Shown here: in pieces, positions 42,403 to 54,159 of the stretch | Numbering within the stretch: position 1 is the stretch's first letter | How the letters are laid out: the number at the start of each line of letters is the position of its first letter | Source: Ustilaginoidea virens | Lineage: Eukaryota > Ascomycota > Sordariomycetes > Hypocreales > Clavicipitaceae | NCBI RefSeq assembly: GCF_000687475.1 | Contig: NC_057322.1 | Coordinates: 496,001 to 560,000, forward strand | Direction: 5' to 3' | DNA length: 64,000 nt | Made by a program: the position numbers and the translations under genes | Notes under the pieces: model-generated | Databases searched by the model: none | What the model saw: the letters and a program-made list of their open reading frames with translations, nothing else | Told to the model about the DNA's origin: nothing

Positions 42403-43510
42403 TCGGCTACATGTGCCACATTCCACCGGATGTTCCCGATATTACGTACGATTCCACCAGACGCTGGTCAAATATATGTTAGTAATGGGAACTCTTTAGA
42501 GTTTATAGTATTCTCTATATAGTTGAAGCTAGTTTGAAGCCACTTCGATAAAATTGCATTGATTTCACCTTGGGTCCTGCAACATGGCCCCGTGATATCT
42601 GCCCTCATTCTTGGCTGCCCTCTGCCTTTTGCGCCTCCAATGCAGAGAAGCCGCCCATCTTGCCTGCACGGCAAATCCCCCGTCTTTCTTCGACATGCGG
42701 CAGCTTTCTGTGGCATCTTGTTGTCTGCTAGGGTTGACCCCAGCGATCGGGCCTTTCCTCGGCACCTCATTGGCCATCAAGGAGCCCCGTCTGCTCTTGA
42801 GCTATTTTGTGGGGCGGGTCAGGTCCGGCCCGTGGGAGAACTATTCCCAAAACGGACAAGACACCCCCGCTGTACAGACTTATATTTAATTTTAAATCCT
42901 GGCCTTCTTCTTTTTTCTTACTACATATTTATTTGTCATTTACAGTTTTCGCCATCCCCACTTTTGCGCCTTCTGCCGACGCTACCCTGCGGGTCATGGT
43001 CACCCATCATGGTCCCACGCTCCGCAATAATGCCTCGAATGCGAAAAATCGACCAGCCAGCCAACCAGCTACACGGGATCATCGCTCGGCGCGCGGGCCT
43101 TGATGGAGTCGTTTGTCACCACCGATGCGGTGCATTGGCGAGCCGAAGGGGGGCGGTTCCCTGGTGCGTCCGGAGCTTCCTTTTTGGGGCTGGCAGTTGG
43201 GCTGACGGCATGAGACCGTCCCCTGTCTGCGGCGGTGATTCTTTAGCCTGCGTCTTTTCTCTAATCGACATGTGAAAACGGGTCGGGGGGATGTCTACCT
43301 GCGAAGCTGATGGCCGCCAGGGGGGAACGTGGGTCGGGTGCAGGAGCCCGTGTGTTTGGGAGATTCGGCATGTTGGTTCCCATGAGCTCCCGCAGAGCAG
43401 CTCCAGCTCATCCGTGTACAAGTTCAGCATAGGCCGCCAGTTGCCAGTCGTATCTTACTCGGCGTTGGAGAGTGCGTGATGAAGCAGCAACAGAGCTTCT
43501 AGGAAAGGCT

Positions 43511-43538
43511 GATGATGATGATGATGATGATGATGATG
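43511..43538. repeat. (ATG)n microsatellite
   Basis: About nine GAT/ATG units in gene-free DNA. Confidence 0.9.
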
Positions 43539-46172
43539 CGCTGACCATCTAGGAAGGAGAGGCGATTCATCCATCTAAACATCAGCCTTGTGCCTGATGA
43601 GCGAGACTGCTGCGTGGCTCATGGGCCGGCTGCGAAACAGCTCAGCCAGTCGCCGCAAACGCAACAAAGCCGCAATGCCGTCTACGCAGAGGAACATGCC
43701 CGCTATGACAGCCTCTTCACTATATGATATTCACGCTTAATTTAAGATGAAGAAAGGGAAAATGGAGGGCATCAGAGTGACTTCAAAGGCTACTACGCAA
43801 GCAAGAATCGTAAAAGCAAAATGAGTGGGAAGAAAGGAGAAACATCGCTGGGCGAAGCTCCTGCCAAGGGCGTCTCGCTACCAAAGCCCCGGCCGCAACA
43901 GGCTTCGCCGGCTTTTCGGTTGAATCCCCTGGAAGCACGTCCTTTATGCTCGATTTGAGCTGGCTGCCTGCTGGCACCCCCGCTACACGGTCATCTGATG
44001 ACGGGTTCTGAATCCGCATTTGCAGCGTCTTTGGCAAGGTCGACACACGCAGCGTGTCTGCGGAAGTGCTCGAGCAGCGCCACGTTCCCATCTTGGCTTC
44101 GTCATCCCCCCCGGAGGCACCCTTCTCCTACCAGGTTCTGCTGCAGGCTGGCCTCGTGGGTGCCCCAGCACTGAGATGATGGTTTCTTTTCAGGGCGGAC
44201 ACGCCGTTGCCGAAGCATGGACATGGGGTCCGCATGAATGAGAGGCCCTCCATCCGCGGTTTCAATCAAGCACCCTCTGGGTCGGCGCTCTCCGCCCACC
44301 TGATGCTTCCCCGTACGACGGCGCCCACGTCTTGCTTTTCGAGCAGGGCTAGCTCGCACAAGGGCGAAAGGGGCCTGGGGCTCGCTCCCAACCGAGCGGG
44401 ATGAGCGGCAACCAGCACGCCCAAAGTACCGCGGCCGGAGTGTAGGCGAAGCAAAACACGTCGCGAGGTGCAAGCACAATCCGCCGCGGCAACTACAAGA
44501 CCCCATGTCGGTGCCGATTCCCAAGTTCCACGGCGGACAAGACGTGGCGCTTGGCGATGCCGCGTGTCTCTCCGACGAATCTCCCGCGAGGTAAGCGCCG
44601 CAAACGTCGGCTGTTGCCCCAAGCAAAAGACTGTTCGTTCAGCACCAAGGGAGGGGCCTTGTTCCACTTGCCGCGGATGCCGTGATCCATGGCAGGCATC
44701 TTTCGGCCCAGATCTTTTAACGTGGGTGTAGGTGCGCTCGTCGTTTATCGCCAAGGAACCCCGGGAGCCCAGAGGGAACGCGTGTGCCAAGTTGCGGAAT
44801 CCGCCCTCGTCACCGGGACGCATCCAACGCCCGTCATCCTCAGCACACCGTGGGCGTGCGTTCTCAAGGGTCGCGAGGACATTGGCCACTGCTTTTGGTC
44901 ATTCAGAGCAGCTACCCCGACACAGTGTATTGCACGTGTAGCCTCCTGAAGCGTGCCGAGACGATAGCAAGAGCCTGCGGGTTCAACCGCTGCCGTGCTC
45001 TTTCCTCGCGCCTGCAAGAAGCTGGCCAGGTGAGGCGCCGTCTGTGGATGCAACCGTGTGGAGGCACACTCGGCCCGAGGACTGACTGCCCCCCCCCCCC
45101 AGGCTGTCTCCTGCTCCCATCCGTAGAGCTCGAGTTGCCCGCCGCACGAACGATGTGCGAGCATTGACCTCTTTCTCCGGGACCTGCCTCCACGGCACGT
45201 GACTAGACCTCTAGGTTCGTAGCCTCTAAACGCACGCACGATGCAGTGGACATGGGCATGAGCAACCATGGCACTTGACCCACGCCCCGCCCTCGCATAA
45301 CGCGCTGCGGATTTCGGCAGTTTTCTTGCCAGGCACCGAGGCCGTTGGCAGGGACGCTGGATTCGCCCTGGTGAGCGGCTGGCCATTGCCGACACGCGAG
45401 GCCGGTTTCCGCTGGATGCTGGTGAGCAGCCTGGAGCCTGGAGCCTTTTCCGACGGCCCGAGAGAGAGACCCCGGCCGGGCCTGTCTCCCGAGCACATGC
45501 GGCAGCGGACCCACACCGCGGCAGGAACTTGACGGGATCCACCAGCCGCAATGTCGCCGCCGACAAGCCGCGCCTGAACCAATCACAATCAACCAAAGCG
45601 CCCGGCCGCACCGCCCCGGCATCCACACCCTGCGAGGGGGGCTCGTGAGCCGCCTCGAGACATGACACTCGGTGGCCTCGCACGGGCACGGCAGCGCATC
45701 CCTTTGGCTGCTTCAAGGTTGCAGCTTTGCAGCTTTGCAGCTTTTTGTACCGGATCCCGTTTCTGCTTGAAAACCTACCCTGTAGGTACCGTACCGCGTT
45801 GGCAACCGGCCCAGCCGTGAAACCCTCGCACTAGGAGTTCCGGCATTTGTAGCACAGCCAATACGCGGCATCGTAAGCATCAATGCTATTGGGTAGATGA
45901 ACGCCTTTTTTTTCTTTCGTCTGCCTTGCACACTGCCAAGTTTAAACAGCCTGTTGTACATAGTAGGAATTGCCTCGCAGCGCCCAATGTGCCCGGTGGG
46001 TGGCGGGCGGCAAGCGCGAAGGAGCTAGCTCCACGTAAATACAGAAACTGATGGTGCTTCATCAGTGTACTATTTCTTCGTCTCTGATGCATCCCTTACA
46101 CTACGGGTTTCCCATGGCTTAAACCCTGGTCCGTTGCAAAAGCCGCACCTTGGCACAGTTAAAGGGATATAA

Positions 46173-46473
46173 GGGGGACGCTTTGGACAGTTTCTATCCA
46201 TGCAGGACAGTGTGCTCCTCCCCCGCAGTCGGGCTTTCCCTTCCGGGGTCTTAATAGAGTTTCTCGACAGGCTATTTAGACTCGGGTTTAAATGACCCCT
46301 AGTGTAGTGTCGTAATGATATGACACTCGGTGGTTCTCTTACGGGCTGGGAACGCATCGCCGCCTCTTGTAGGGGGCCGCTTTGGATGGTTTCCGCCGTT
46401 GCAGGAAAAGTGTGTTCTCGATAGGGTATCTGGACTCAGGTCTAAATAACCCCCCAGTGTGATATAATACTAC
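46173..46473 (+). repeat. Diverged tandem duplication with deletion in copy 2
   Basis: GGGGGACGCTTTGGACAG (46173 on) matches GGGGGCCGCTTTGGATGG (46372 on). TCTCGACAGGCTATTTAGAC (46262 on) matches TCTCGATAGGGTATCTGGAC (46417 on), and both continue into CTCRGGTYTAAAT.ACCCC.AGTGT. Copy 2 lacks about 50 bp of copy 1's middle. A third fragment, TGACACTCGGTGG followed by ACGGGC and CGCATC, is shared by 45659-45700 and 46319-46358. Confidence 0.65.
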
Positions 46474-47170
46474 GTCAGACATACACAGGCGTTGCTGTTG
46501 CGACTAAAAGATGATGACGCCCCACAAAGTGCGGCTTTCTATTGGGCTTCATTCAGCCTTCAGCTTCATACGCCGCGATATCTAACATGACTTGCGTGCA
46601 TCGCAAGCCGCCGGTCCACGTCTGACACCACCCAAGGACTCGGCAAGACGGCCCCGTCTTTGATGCTCATTTGGAAAACCTCGACTCCTCCTTTTTGTAA
46701 TACAATGCGCTAAAGTGCAGGTGGCGTAAAGAACCTTGACCACTCCCAGGCCGAATCCACCTCAAAAGCCCCAGTCGGTGGTACAATATATATGCTGCGG
46801 CGAAAGCCGGGGGAAAAAAAAGAGGGAAAAAATAAAAACACAGAAATGCCTTGTCTCAAGGTACAGAACAAGGTCGGTGGTCAAGCACCACAAGACATTA
46901 CCAAAAAAAAAAAAAGGGGAAGGGAGAAAAAAAAAAGAGAAAAAAGAAGAAAAGTCCAGGTGAGGAAACCGCAGGTCATCCATAAATACAAGTGGTAGGT
47001 AGCCAAGAATTCGTCGCCGCCCAATGCCCATGTTGTTGATTTTTTCTTCTTCTTCGCCCCTTGGCAACAAGCCCTCAACAACAAGGGAAATAAAAAAAAA
47101 AAAAAATAGTCACATGGTAAACAATATTGCTCCGTCAAAACCGTCGAGGCCGAGCTGTCGTTTGGCATCA

Positions 47171-49783
47171 TCATGGTGAAAACCGCCATCGCCTGGCGTT
47201 CTCGTCAACCCACCATCGTGTTACAAAGGCGGCCTCTTCCGCCCAATTTGCTGCCGCCCCGCCATACTTCTTCTCTACACTGCGTACAAAGTTCTCAAAG
47301 TCAAACGAGAGAACCGCGTCCTTCTCGTGCGGATCCGTCTCGACATTGGTAAATCGCCACTCAATGTCCTTGACCACGGGTACCACCACGCGCCACTGGG
47401 GATTCCGCGCGCTACGCGTCGCGACTTGGGCGCGGCCGGTGTTCATGACGGTAAACTGCCAATCGGCTTGCCCCGTGTGCCTCGACTCCCTTTGCAGCGG
47501 TCGGATAAGCGACTGGCCTTCGTAGTTGCGAACCAGATCCCGAGCAGCCGCCCTCTCGGACCGAGACAGGGACCCCGTTTCAATCAAAAGGTCCAGGATT
47601 GTCGGCAGCACGGAAATCGAATTGACCGGGCTGTCAACGTCGACGGCGGGCAGCGCGGGGTGCGACAGGACCAGGGGGACGTGAAAGTTTCCCACGTTGG
47701 GTTGGTAGTAGGGAGTGACCGCGCCCGTCTCGGGGACGGACAGCCCGTGATCGCCGACGAGAACCACCAGGGTTTCGTTGCCGACACCCTGCTCCTCCAG
47801 GATTTCGAGGATCCGCCCCAGCCATCGGTCGACGAAGCCGACCGTGTTGACATAGTGGGAAAGGTCCTCGAGCTTGTCTCCGTCGGCTAGCGGCACATAC
47901 GTTTCCTCGTCGGGCATGCTGAAGGGGTGGTGGGCCGTGCTGGTCAGATGCGTGAGGAAGACTCGCTCCTTGTTCTCCTTGGCCGTCTCAAAGGCGTCCT
48001 TGATGTAGTCCTCAACGGCGGATTCGCGCATGCCATAGTAGTTGATGTTTGGCAGCGTCGCCTTGCCAAACTTGGCGTCGTCGCTCTGCAGATACTCCTT
48101 GGTGATGAGCTCTTCGTTCTTGTAACCGAGCACGGGCATCAAAAGATCCTGCTTGTCGTAAAAGTTTGTCACCGACATCATGAAGCTGTTGCTCCACTTG
48201 TATCCGGTGTAGTCGTCGGTTGTCGAGTCGGAGTCGTTGGAGTGGTCCAGGGCGTTGAAGGCGTTGAAGATGTGCGGCAAGCACGGCTGGTACACGTGGT
48301 GGTCGTACTCGAGGTTGAAGTCGGCCACCAGCGGCGTGATGCCGCACAGCGTTCCCGGGAGGCTCTTGAGAGTGTAGGTGCCAGTCGTGTGATCATTGTT
48401 GACGTTGACGCCGCCCCGCCGCCTGGTGTGGTTGTGGCTGAAGCCGTCGTCGAAATCGCCAGTGAGAAAGTTGGCCGTCGGCGTCAGGCTGGAGAGCCGG
48501 CGCCGCGCACTCTCGGGCAAGACGCCATTCTCCCACGTCTCGGCAAGCTTGTTCCATATTTGGCCGTCCTTCTTGAGCGGGAAGACGTCTTTGCGCGTGC
48601 TCTCGAGCTTGATCAAGACGACGTGGCGAATGTCGACACCGGCGAGCTTGCCTCGCAGAGGAGAGAGCAGGTCGTCGTCCAGGTTGGAAACCTTGAGCGG
48701 GTCGTTGGCCGCGTTGTAGTGTTGCATACCAGGCTGGTACCAGTCCTCGAACCCGGGAAGCGGCTCGTCGAGTCGGGGCAGCCAGTCCCAGCGGATCGGC
48801 TCGGCGAGGGCAGTCTGGTTGTCCCAGCCCCAGCCAATGCCGTGGCCGTAATAGGGCATCAAGCTCGCCAGGGTCGGCGACGAGTGCGCGAAGTCAATAA
48901 ACGGCAGCAGAATCGGGGTCCAAGACATGAAGACGAGGGAGCCTTCGGCCGGTCGCACCGTCGTCAAGACAGCTTGAGCAACCAGCAAAATGCCAACGAC
49001 GGTGTAGAGAAGCCACGTCGTCTTGCTTTCGTGCACGGCATCGGAAGCGGGGGCGAGGAGACGGTGCTTGTTCTCCATGTGGTAGTCATCGTCTTCGGAA
49101 CCGTCCTCCAAGTCGAGCTCCTTTTGCGGGACATGGTTGTACCTGATGCGATTGGGCGCATTCAGGCCGCGGCAAGAAATCTTGCTGAACAAAAAGGTGA
49201 AGGGCAGCTTCACAATGTCAATGGCCATGCCGGCCAGGAGGTAGCAAAGGTCCTGGAGGAGCCAGCCGACGACGAGGACGGTGGCAAAGGCAATGGAGCA
49301 AGACACGAGCCCGGCGAGAAGCACGGACCATGATGAAGAGTCGCCGGCCAAGCCAACGTTGCGCCAATGAAGTTCTGAGCCGGCCACGACGAAGAAGGAA
49401 ATGTTGATGGCGGCGAGGGAGTGTTGCACAAGGGTTATCAAGCAAGCCAGGGCGGTGGCCACGAAACGTAGGCATGATACAGCTGCAAAAACAGGCGATT
49501 CGGCATCGAGCAAAAGCCGCAGCATGAGCAGCAGGGCGGTGTCCTGAGCAAAGAAGGAAAGGCCCCATCGGCAGACCTGGGCGGGCGGGAGGGCGGCTAT
49601 GTGAGCATATACATGGATACACTTTGCGCTCAGTATCGACACGGCGGCGATGGAGAAGACGAGTCGTCGGTTGGCGAAACGAGAGGCAACGGCCAAGCAA
49701 AGGCGGCGGTTAGTCAGGACGAAGCGTCGACTGGCGAAACGAGAGGCGGGAGAGCCGCCGGTATTCTGAGTGGCATCAGGCAT
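47171..49783 (-). CDS. Membrane-anchored LtaS/sulfatase-like phosphatase-superfamily protein, 870 aa
   Basis: Single-exon gene. The N-terminal ~330 residues contain about six hydrophobic helices (for example LVFSIAAVSILSAKCIHVY, LSFFAQDTALLLMLRLLL, VLLAGLVSCSIAFATVLVVGWLL, LLYTVVGILLVAQAVL), separated by an acidic cytosolic loop. The large C-terminal domain is of the alkaline-phosphatase/sulfatase type: HVVLIKLESTRKDVFP (metal-binding E), TGTYTLKSLPGTLCGI (candidate nucleophile Thr), YYGMRESAVEDYI, FLTHLTSTAHHPF, LVVLVGDHGLS (metal-binding DH) and the late NFHVPLVLSHP. This matches bacterial lipoteichoic acid synthase/phosphoglycerol transferase architecture. Related fungal proteins are widespread but of unclear substrate. 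Transfer or removal of a phospho-alcohol on a surface lipid or glycan is the likely chemistry. Confidence 0.82.
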   Translation of the reverse strand: MPDATQNTGGSPASRFASRRFVLTNRRLCLAVASRFANRRLVFSIAAVSILSAKCIHVYAHIAALPPAQVCRWGLSFFAQDTALLLMLRLLLDAESPVFAAVSCLRFVATALACLITLVQHSLAAINISFFVVAGSELHWRNVGLAGDSSSWSVLLAGLVSCSIAFATVLVVGWLLQDLCYLLAGMAIDIVKLPFTFLFSKISCRGLNAPNRIRYNHVPQKELDLEDGSEDDDYHMENKHRLLAPASDAVHESKTTWLLYTVVGILLVAQAVLTTVRPAEGSLVFMSWTPILLPFIDFAHSSPTLASLMPYYGHGIGWGWDNQTALAEPIRWDWLPRLDEPLPGFEDWYQPGMQHYNAANDPLKVSNLDDDLLSPLRGKLAGVDIRHVVLIKLESTRKDVFPLKKDGQIWNKLAETWENGVLPESARRRLSSLTPTANFLTGDFDDGFSHNHTRRRGGVNVNNDHTTGTYTLKSLPGTLCGITPLVADFNLEYDHHVYQPCLPHIFNAFNALDHSNDSDSTTDDYTGYKWSNSFMMSVTNFYDKQDLLMPVLGYKNEELITKEYLQSDDAKFGKATLPNINYYGMRESAVEDYIKDAFETAKENKERVFLTHLTSTAHHPFSMPDEETYVPLADGDKLEDLSHYVNTVGFVDRWLGRILEILEEQGVGNETLVVLVGDHGLSVPETGAVTPYYQPNVGNFHVPLVLSHPALPAVDVDSPVNSISVLPTILDLLIETGSLSRSERAAARDLVRNYEGQSLIRPLQRESRHTGQADWQFTVMNTGRAQVATRSARNPQWRVVVPVVKDIEWRFTNVETDPHEKDAVLSFDFENFVRSVEKKYGGAAANWAEEAAFVTRWWVDENARRWRFSP

Positions 49784-50536
49784 GTCGGCGACGCAACGGC
49801 TTCACGTCTGAAGAGGTGTTGTCATGCTCTACAAGAGATGCGGCGGCAGGACCAAAATTGTCGCCAAGGAGCAGAGGACACTGGAAAGGAAGGCAAGGTG
49901 GTGATGGAGACTCTTGTTGCCGCTGTTGAAGCGGTCCCTTTTTTTTTTTTTTCCGTCTTGGCCCGTTTTCTTGGTTGTGATTAGGGGAATTTCTTCCTCT
50001 CTACAACAGAAAACCGAAAGCAAGGAACTTCCTTGAGAGACCGGGGGGGGGGGGGAAGGGGGGCCCTCGGGTGCCAAGGCCAGATTTTAGAGAAGTTGTG
50101 CGGATAACTTGGCCAGAGGGTGGATTGGATTGGATTGGACAGACAAAGGAAAAGAGGACGAAATGGCAAAAGAGGCGAAGCAGCGACAACGTCGGGAAGG
50201 AGGAGAAGAAAAAGAAATCTCAGCTGGATCAGGATGGGAGGAGGCGGGAGGAGGCGGGAGGAGGCGAGAGGAGGGCGTAGGGGAGAGGCGGGCAAAGATG
50301 CGTGACGGAAGAGACAAAAGGCGACGATGCAAGGCACCAGACATCAACAGGCAAGGCAGGTACCAGACATTAGTAGGTGGAGGAGAGGAGTGGGAATAGC
50401 AAGCCACCATCAGAGCGGCTAGCGGCTAGCGGCAAGGCCAAGACCAGTCCAGGCGTCGGTTAGCCTGGCCGGGGCAGGAGACAGCAGCAGCAGCAGCAGC
50501 ATGCTCTTTCCCTCGCCGACCTCGCCGCCCGCGCAG

Positions 50537-50573
50537 TCATGGTCATGGTCATGGTCATGGTCATGGTCATGGT
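50537..50573. repeat. GGTCAT hexamer tandem repeat
   Basis: About six perfect TCATGG units. It is followed 40 bp later by a GGCAGT hexamer array (50611-50651). Confidence 0.9.
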
Positions 50574-51350
50574 CGCGGTCGCCGTCATGATGGTCGTGGT
50601 GGACGTGCGCCGGCAGTGGCAGTGGCAGTGGCAGCGGCAGCGGCAGTGGCAGCTAGCGCATCCTCGTGTCTTTGGCGCTTGTCCTTTTCGTCAGTCAAGT
50701 TAGTCTGTGCGTGCAACAGAAGGGTGCAGTTTCAGCATACGTGCCCTGCAAGTCTCGAAAAGCCCGGATACGATGAAACGAAAGACGGGGGGCACGCCAG
50801 CACGCGTTATGCCGAGCTAGCATGGCAATGCGAGGCACGTCTCTCTCTCTTTCTTTTCTCGGGAATGAATGCTCGTTGGTGGCCATGGCTGGAGCCTGCC
50901 AAAGTCAATGGTTGCCCAGCCCAGCCTGCATGCAGCCCTGAGAAAGGGGCCAGACGTTGTCAAGCGGGCCAGACCTGGCTGGTGGGGGGAGGGAAGGGTG
51001 GGGGGCTGATGCAAGGGCCAGGGGAAAAGTGAATCGCGACAAGGACAGTGCGGTGCTGCGCTGTGCTGTGCTGTGCTGGTTGCACGTCAGACTGCAGCAA
51101 ATGTCTGCAGCGGGCACGCGGCGGCCGCACGGTGCGCACTGCCCGCTGCGCACTGCAGGAGCTGGCTGGCCCCTCAACCCCCCCGGCACGTCACACATCC
51201 GCCACGCCCCTCCTCTCCAGATCCGGATTTGTCCAGGACCGACTTCCAGGCTGAAGTGTGACGAGCGTGCACCGTGATGCATCAGATGTCAGGGCCTCGG
51301 GAGAAGTAATGATGATGGACTTGCGAGCATCAGTGGCAACGCCTCTCTGC

Positions 51351-51420
51351 CCGAAGCAACCCGAAGCAACCCGAAGCGACCCGAAGCGACCCGAAGCGAC
51401 CCGAAGCGACCCGAAGCGAG
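51351..51420. repeat. CCGAAGCGAC decamer tandem repeat
   Basis: Seven consecutive 10-bp units; the first two read CCGAAGCAAC. This is the second decamer array in the window besides 14048-14148. Confidence 0.95.
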
Positions 51421-53485
51421 CGGGCTGCATGCACTCTACTGTTCTGCCAGACCGCTCCGTACTCGGTACTCCTGGACCGATGCAGAATATTGCCTGGCGG
51501 GCCCAGGAGAAACCTCCGCACCGCGGGCGAGACGTCTCGTCTCTCGTCAACCACGCCGTTGGGTTCAGCGCTCGTGGGGTTCCTTCCCCTGGGCACGGCA
51601 GCCCTGCCCTGCCCTGCCCTGCTCTGCCCCGCCCTGGCTACAGAAAACGGGCCCCACACTGTCTGCCAAATGGACCCGACACTGGACGTCGTCCGCCGGA
51701 GATGGTGGGCCGTGCCCTTGCTCTTTTGGCCAAGAAAGTTCTGATTGAGCGAGCCCCTTGAGACTATCCGGACCACCCGCGCACCAGCTTCCAAACGCGG
51801 CCAAAGCCAGAGAGACGACCTCAGCCTCCAGCTGGCCGTTTTCGTCGTCCGGACGGAGTACTCTGCCGAGGACAGGCAGATGCAGGGGAGGGGTGCGCTG
51901 CCGTTGGCGCTGAAGCCAGGAATCAGGAACTTCAGCGCAGGAATCTGCACCAACACCAACAGCTGGAACCCGCCCGCCCAGGCAGCCACGGCCCACCGCG
52001 CTCCCCGCGCTTGCCTGGGTTTGTCCCGACGGCACGCGACCCCCCCCCCCCTCCCCACTTTTCACAGTAAAAAAAAACAAAACCAGGCGACGGTTTGTGT
52101 GGCTGGTCCCCTCTCCTGCGTGGCGTGGCTGATCGAATCAATCATTGCCCAGGAACCAACAAGAAGTACAGTAGTGAGCCCAAGGCAGGTAGAATCTCGA
52201 GGCTCCTCCGTTGTCACTCCGAGTCAGACACGCGGAAATTGCACGCACATCGCTCGGCAGCCTGGTTCTTCTCCTTCTTCTTCTTCTTCTGCTTCTTCAT
52301 CCTCCTTTTTTTTTTTTTTTCTTTTTTCCTATTTTCCCCCTCCTCAACACTCCTTTTCAGGACCGTGCGTTTGCCGTTGCACAGGGCATGGGGGGCCCCC
52401 CGAGCGATGCCGGACCTTAATTCACCAGCCCCAGCCGCGTCCTCTTCTCTTTTTTTTTCTTTTGTTTCTTTTTTTCCTTTTTTTCCCCCCCTCCGCAGGG
52501 TTGAAATGAGGCTCATTATTCTTTCATGCACCCGTTGCCGACCCATTGCCAAGAACGGGACAGTCGTGGCGACTAGCGGCTGCGGGCTGAGCGAGAGCGG
52601 GCCTTCTGTTTGCCTTCTCTGGGCTTGCCAGATTGGGCCCCCCCCCCCCTCTCTCGTATTGAAATTCGATTGCGTCTTGGCGACTTTCCCCCTGTTTTTA
52701 CCGCGTCAGCATCAGTTTAGCAGAGGGGCAAGCGGTCGTCAAGCGGCCAGCACCTTGTTCCTTGTTGTGGGAAATAACCACTTGCTGGGGGTTCCGCGGA
52801 GTGACGGGCAAAGGGAAAAGGCAAAAGGCAGGCCATGCAAGGCACGTGACCGGACCATATGCGGGGAAAGCGCCGGCGCATCGCAGAAAACAACAACCAG
52901 CCGGCCGGCCGGCCGACCGACCCGACTCGGGCTGAACCGCGCCAAAGAAGGCGCCCGGCGCTGAAACGGTCCTGGGCTGAGGGGGCCTTGGTAGTTTGCG
53001 CTTGGGGGCTCGCACTCGCATCCCCAAACGAGCACGAGGTCGCGTGACTCGCAACCACGTACGGAGTGCTCCGTAGAAAGCTAGTTGATCTGGAGCAGGA
53101 CGGAAACGAGGACAAGGACAGGGGGCCAGGGACCAGGGCATAATCACATGCCCCCCTTTCTCCGCACAAAACAGGGAAAGGAAAAAAGAAAAAGAGTCAC
53201 TTGGGTCCCGGGGTGCTCACGCAAGTGGGGAGGGGAAAGTGCCGACCAGCAAATGGAAAGACGCCAGGCCAGGGCTTGCTATCCCTGAACCCCCGTCCGG
53301 CCCCGTCCGGACCAAAGAAGCAGGACGGCATGGTCATGGAGCTCGGGGCCTGCAAGAAAGAAATGCTGGGCTGGGCAAAATGGTGACTGACGCGAGCTAC
53401 ACTACGGAATCAGCGGCGCACCCGGATTTTTGCACGGGGGCGTCATCGAGCTAGTCAAGTCAGCTGGCTGACTGATGACGCCCAA

Positions 53486-53487
53486 AA

Positions 53488-53519
<32 letters not shown>

Positions 53520-53533
53520 AGGAAGGAAGGAAG
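53486..53533. repeat. (AAAG)n / (AAGG)n microsatellite
   Basis: About nine AAAG units followed by three GGAA units. Confidence 0.95.
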
Positions 53534-54112
53534 AAAAGAAGAAAAGGTCTTCACAGGGCCCCTTTGGTGCAAAGCCGCCCCCGTGATGGACGTCACACAT
53601 CTTTGATCATTCATGTCAGCCGTGTTCGTCGGGCGGCTCGGACAACGGCCCCGTGGCCATACCCATACCATACGCGAGCGTCCGATGCGCGGCGGGCCCA
53701 GGCGGGCAAACGAACCCCACCCCCCTGCTGCGCCACTGGTCACAGACTCGGATTCGGCTTCTTTTTCTTGGTTCTCTTGTTGATGAGGCGCGGCTAGGAT
53801 TCGCCCGGCATGCAGCAGCGACCGTGCTAGAAGCTTGTGGAGCGCCGGCCCCGTCGAGACGCGACATGCTTTACAAACGTCGGACCGTGGCCGTCCTGCC
53901 TGTCATGTCACACCCTGCAGACAGGCCGATGTATGCTTTGTTCGCGAGGCCGGCTCGCTCCGGTGTCGGGACGGGGCGGCCGTCAAACCGACAGCCAGCG
54001 GCAGCATGGCCGGCAAGACAGATGCATGGGCCTTGCGTGTCGACGCGCACACAAACAGTCAAAAGACAGCAATGTAGCCCGAGCCCGCGGCATCCCGCTC
54101 CGCATCTTGACC

Positions 54113-54114
<2 letters not shown>

Positions 54115-54157
<43 letters not shown>
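54115..54157. repeat. Poly-A tract, 43 bp
   Basis: The longest homopolymer in the window, in gene-free DNA. Confidence 0.95.

Positions 54158-54159
<2 letters not shown>

Larger units (their letters stand above)
39791..47170. other. About 7.4 kb gene-free region
   Basis: No frame here is supportable as a gene. It begins with the IPT-LOG promoter (TATA-like at 40019-40026; poly-G at about 39831-39849). Contents: AAG/AAAG runs (41600-41660), an AT-richer segment with a hairpin (42230-42560), (ATG)n at 43511-43538, and diverged direct repeats (45659-45700, 46173-46324, 46317-46473). An A-rich purine tract lies at 46805-46955. Confidence 0.5.

Noticed and set aside
44745..45716. 323-codon minus-strand open frame in the 40-47 kb desert
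   Set aside because: Composition is Arg/Cys/Gly/Ala-rich with no domain-like pattern; overlapping frames on both strands are also open, as expected of GC-rich non-coding DNA.
47927..49333. 468-codon plus-strand frame opposite the LtaS-like gene
   Set aside because: Antisense shadow of a well-supported gene; Val/Arg/Gly/Leu-rich composition is the usual mirror of GC3-rich coding DNA.
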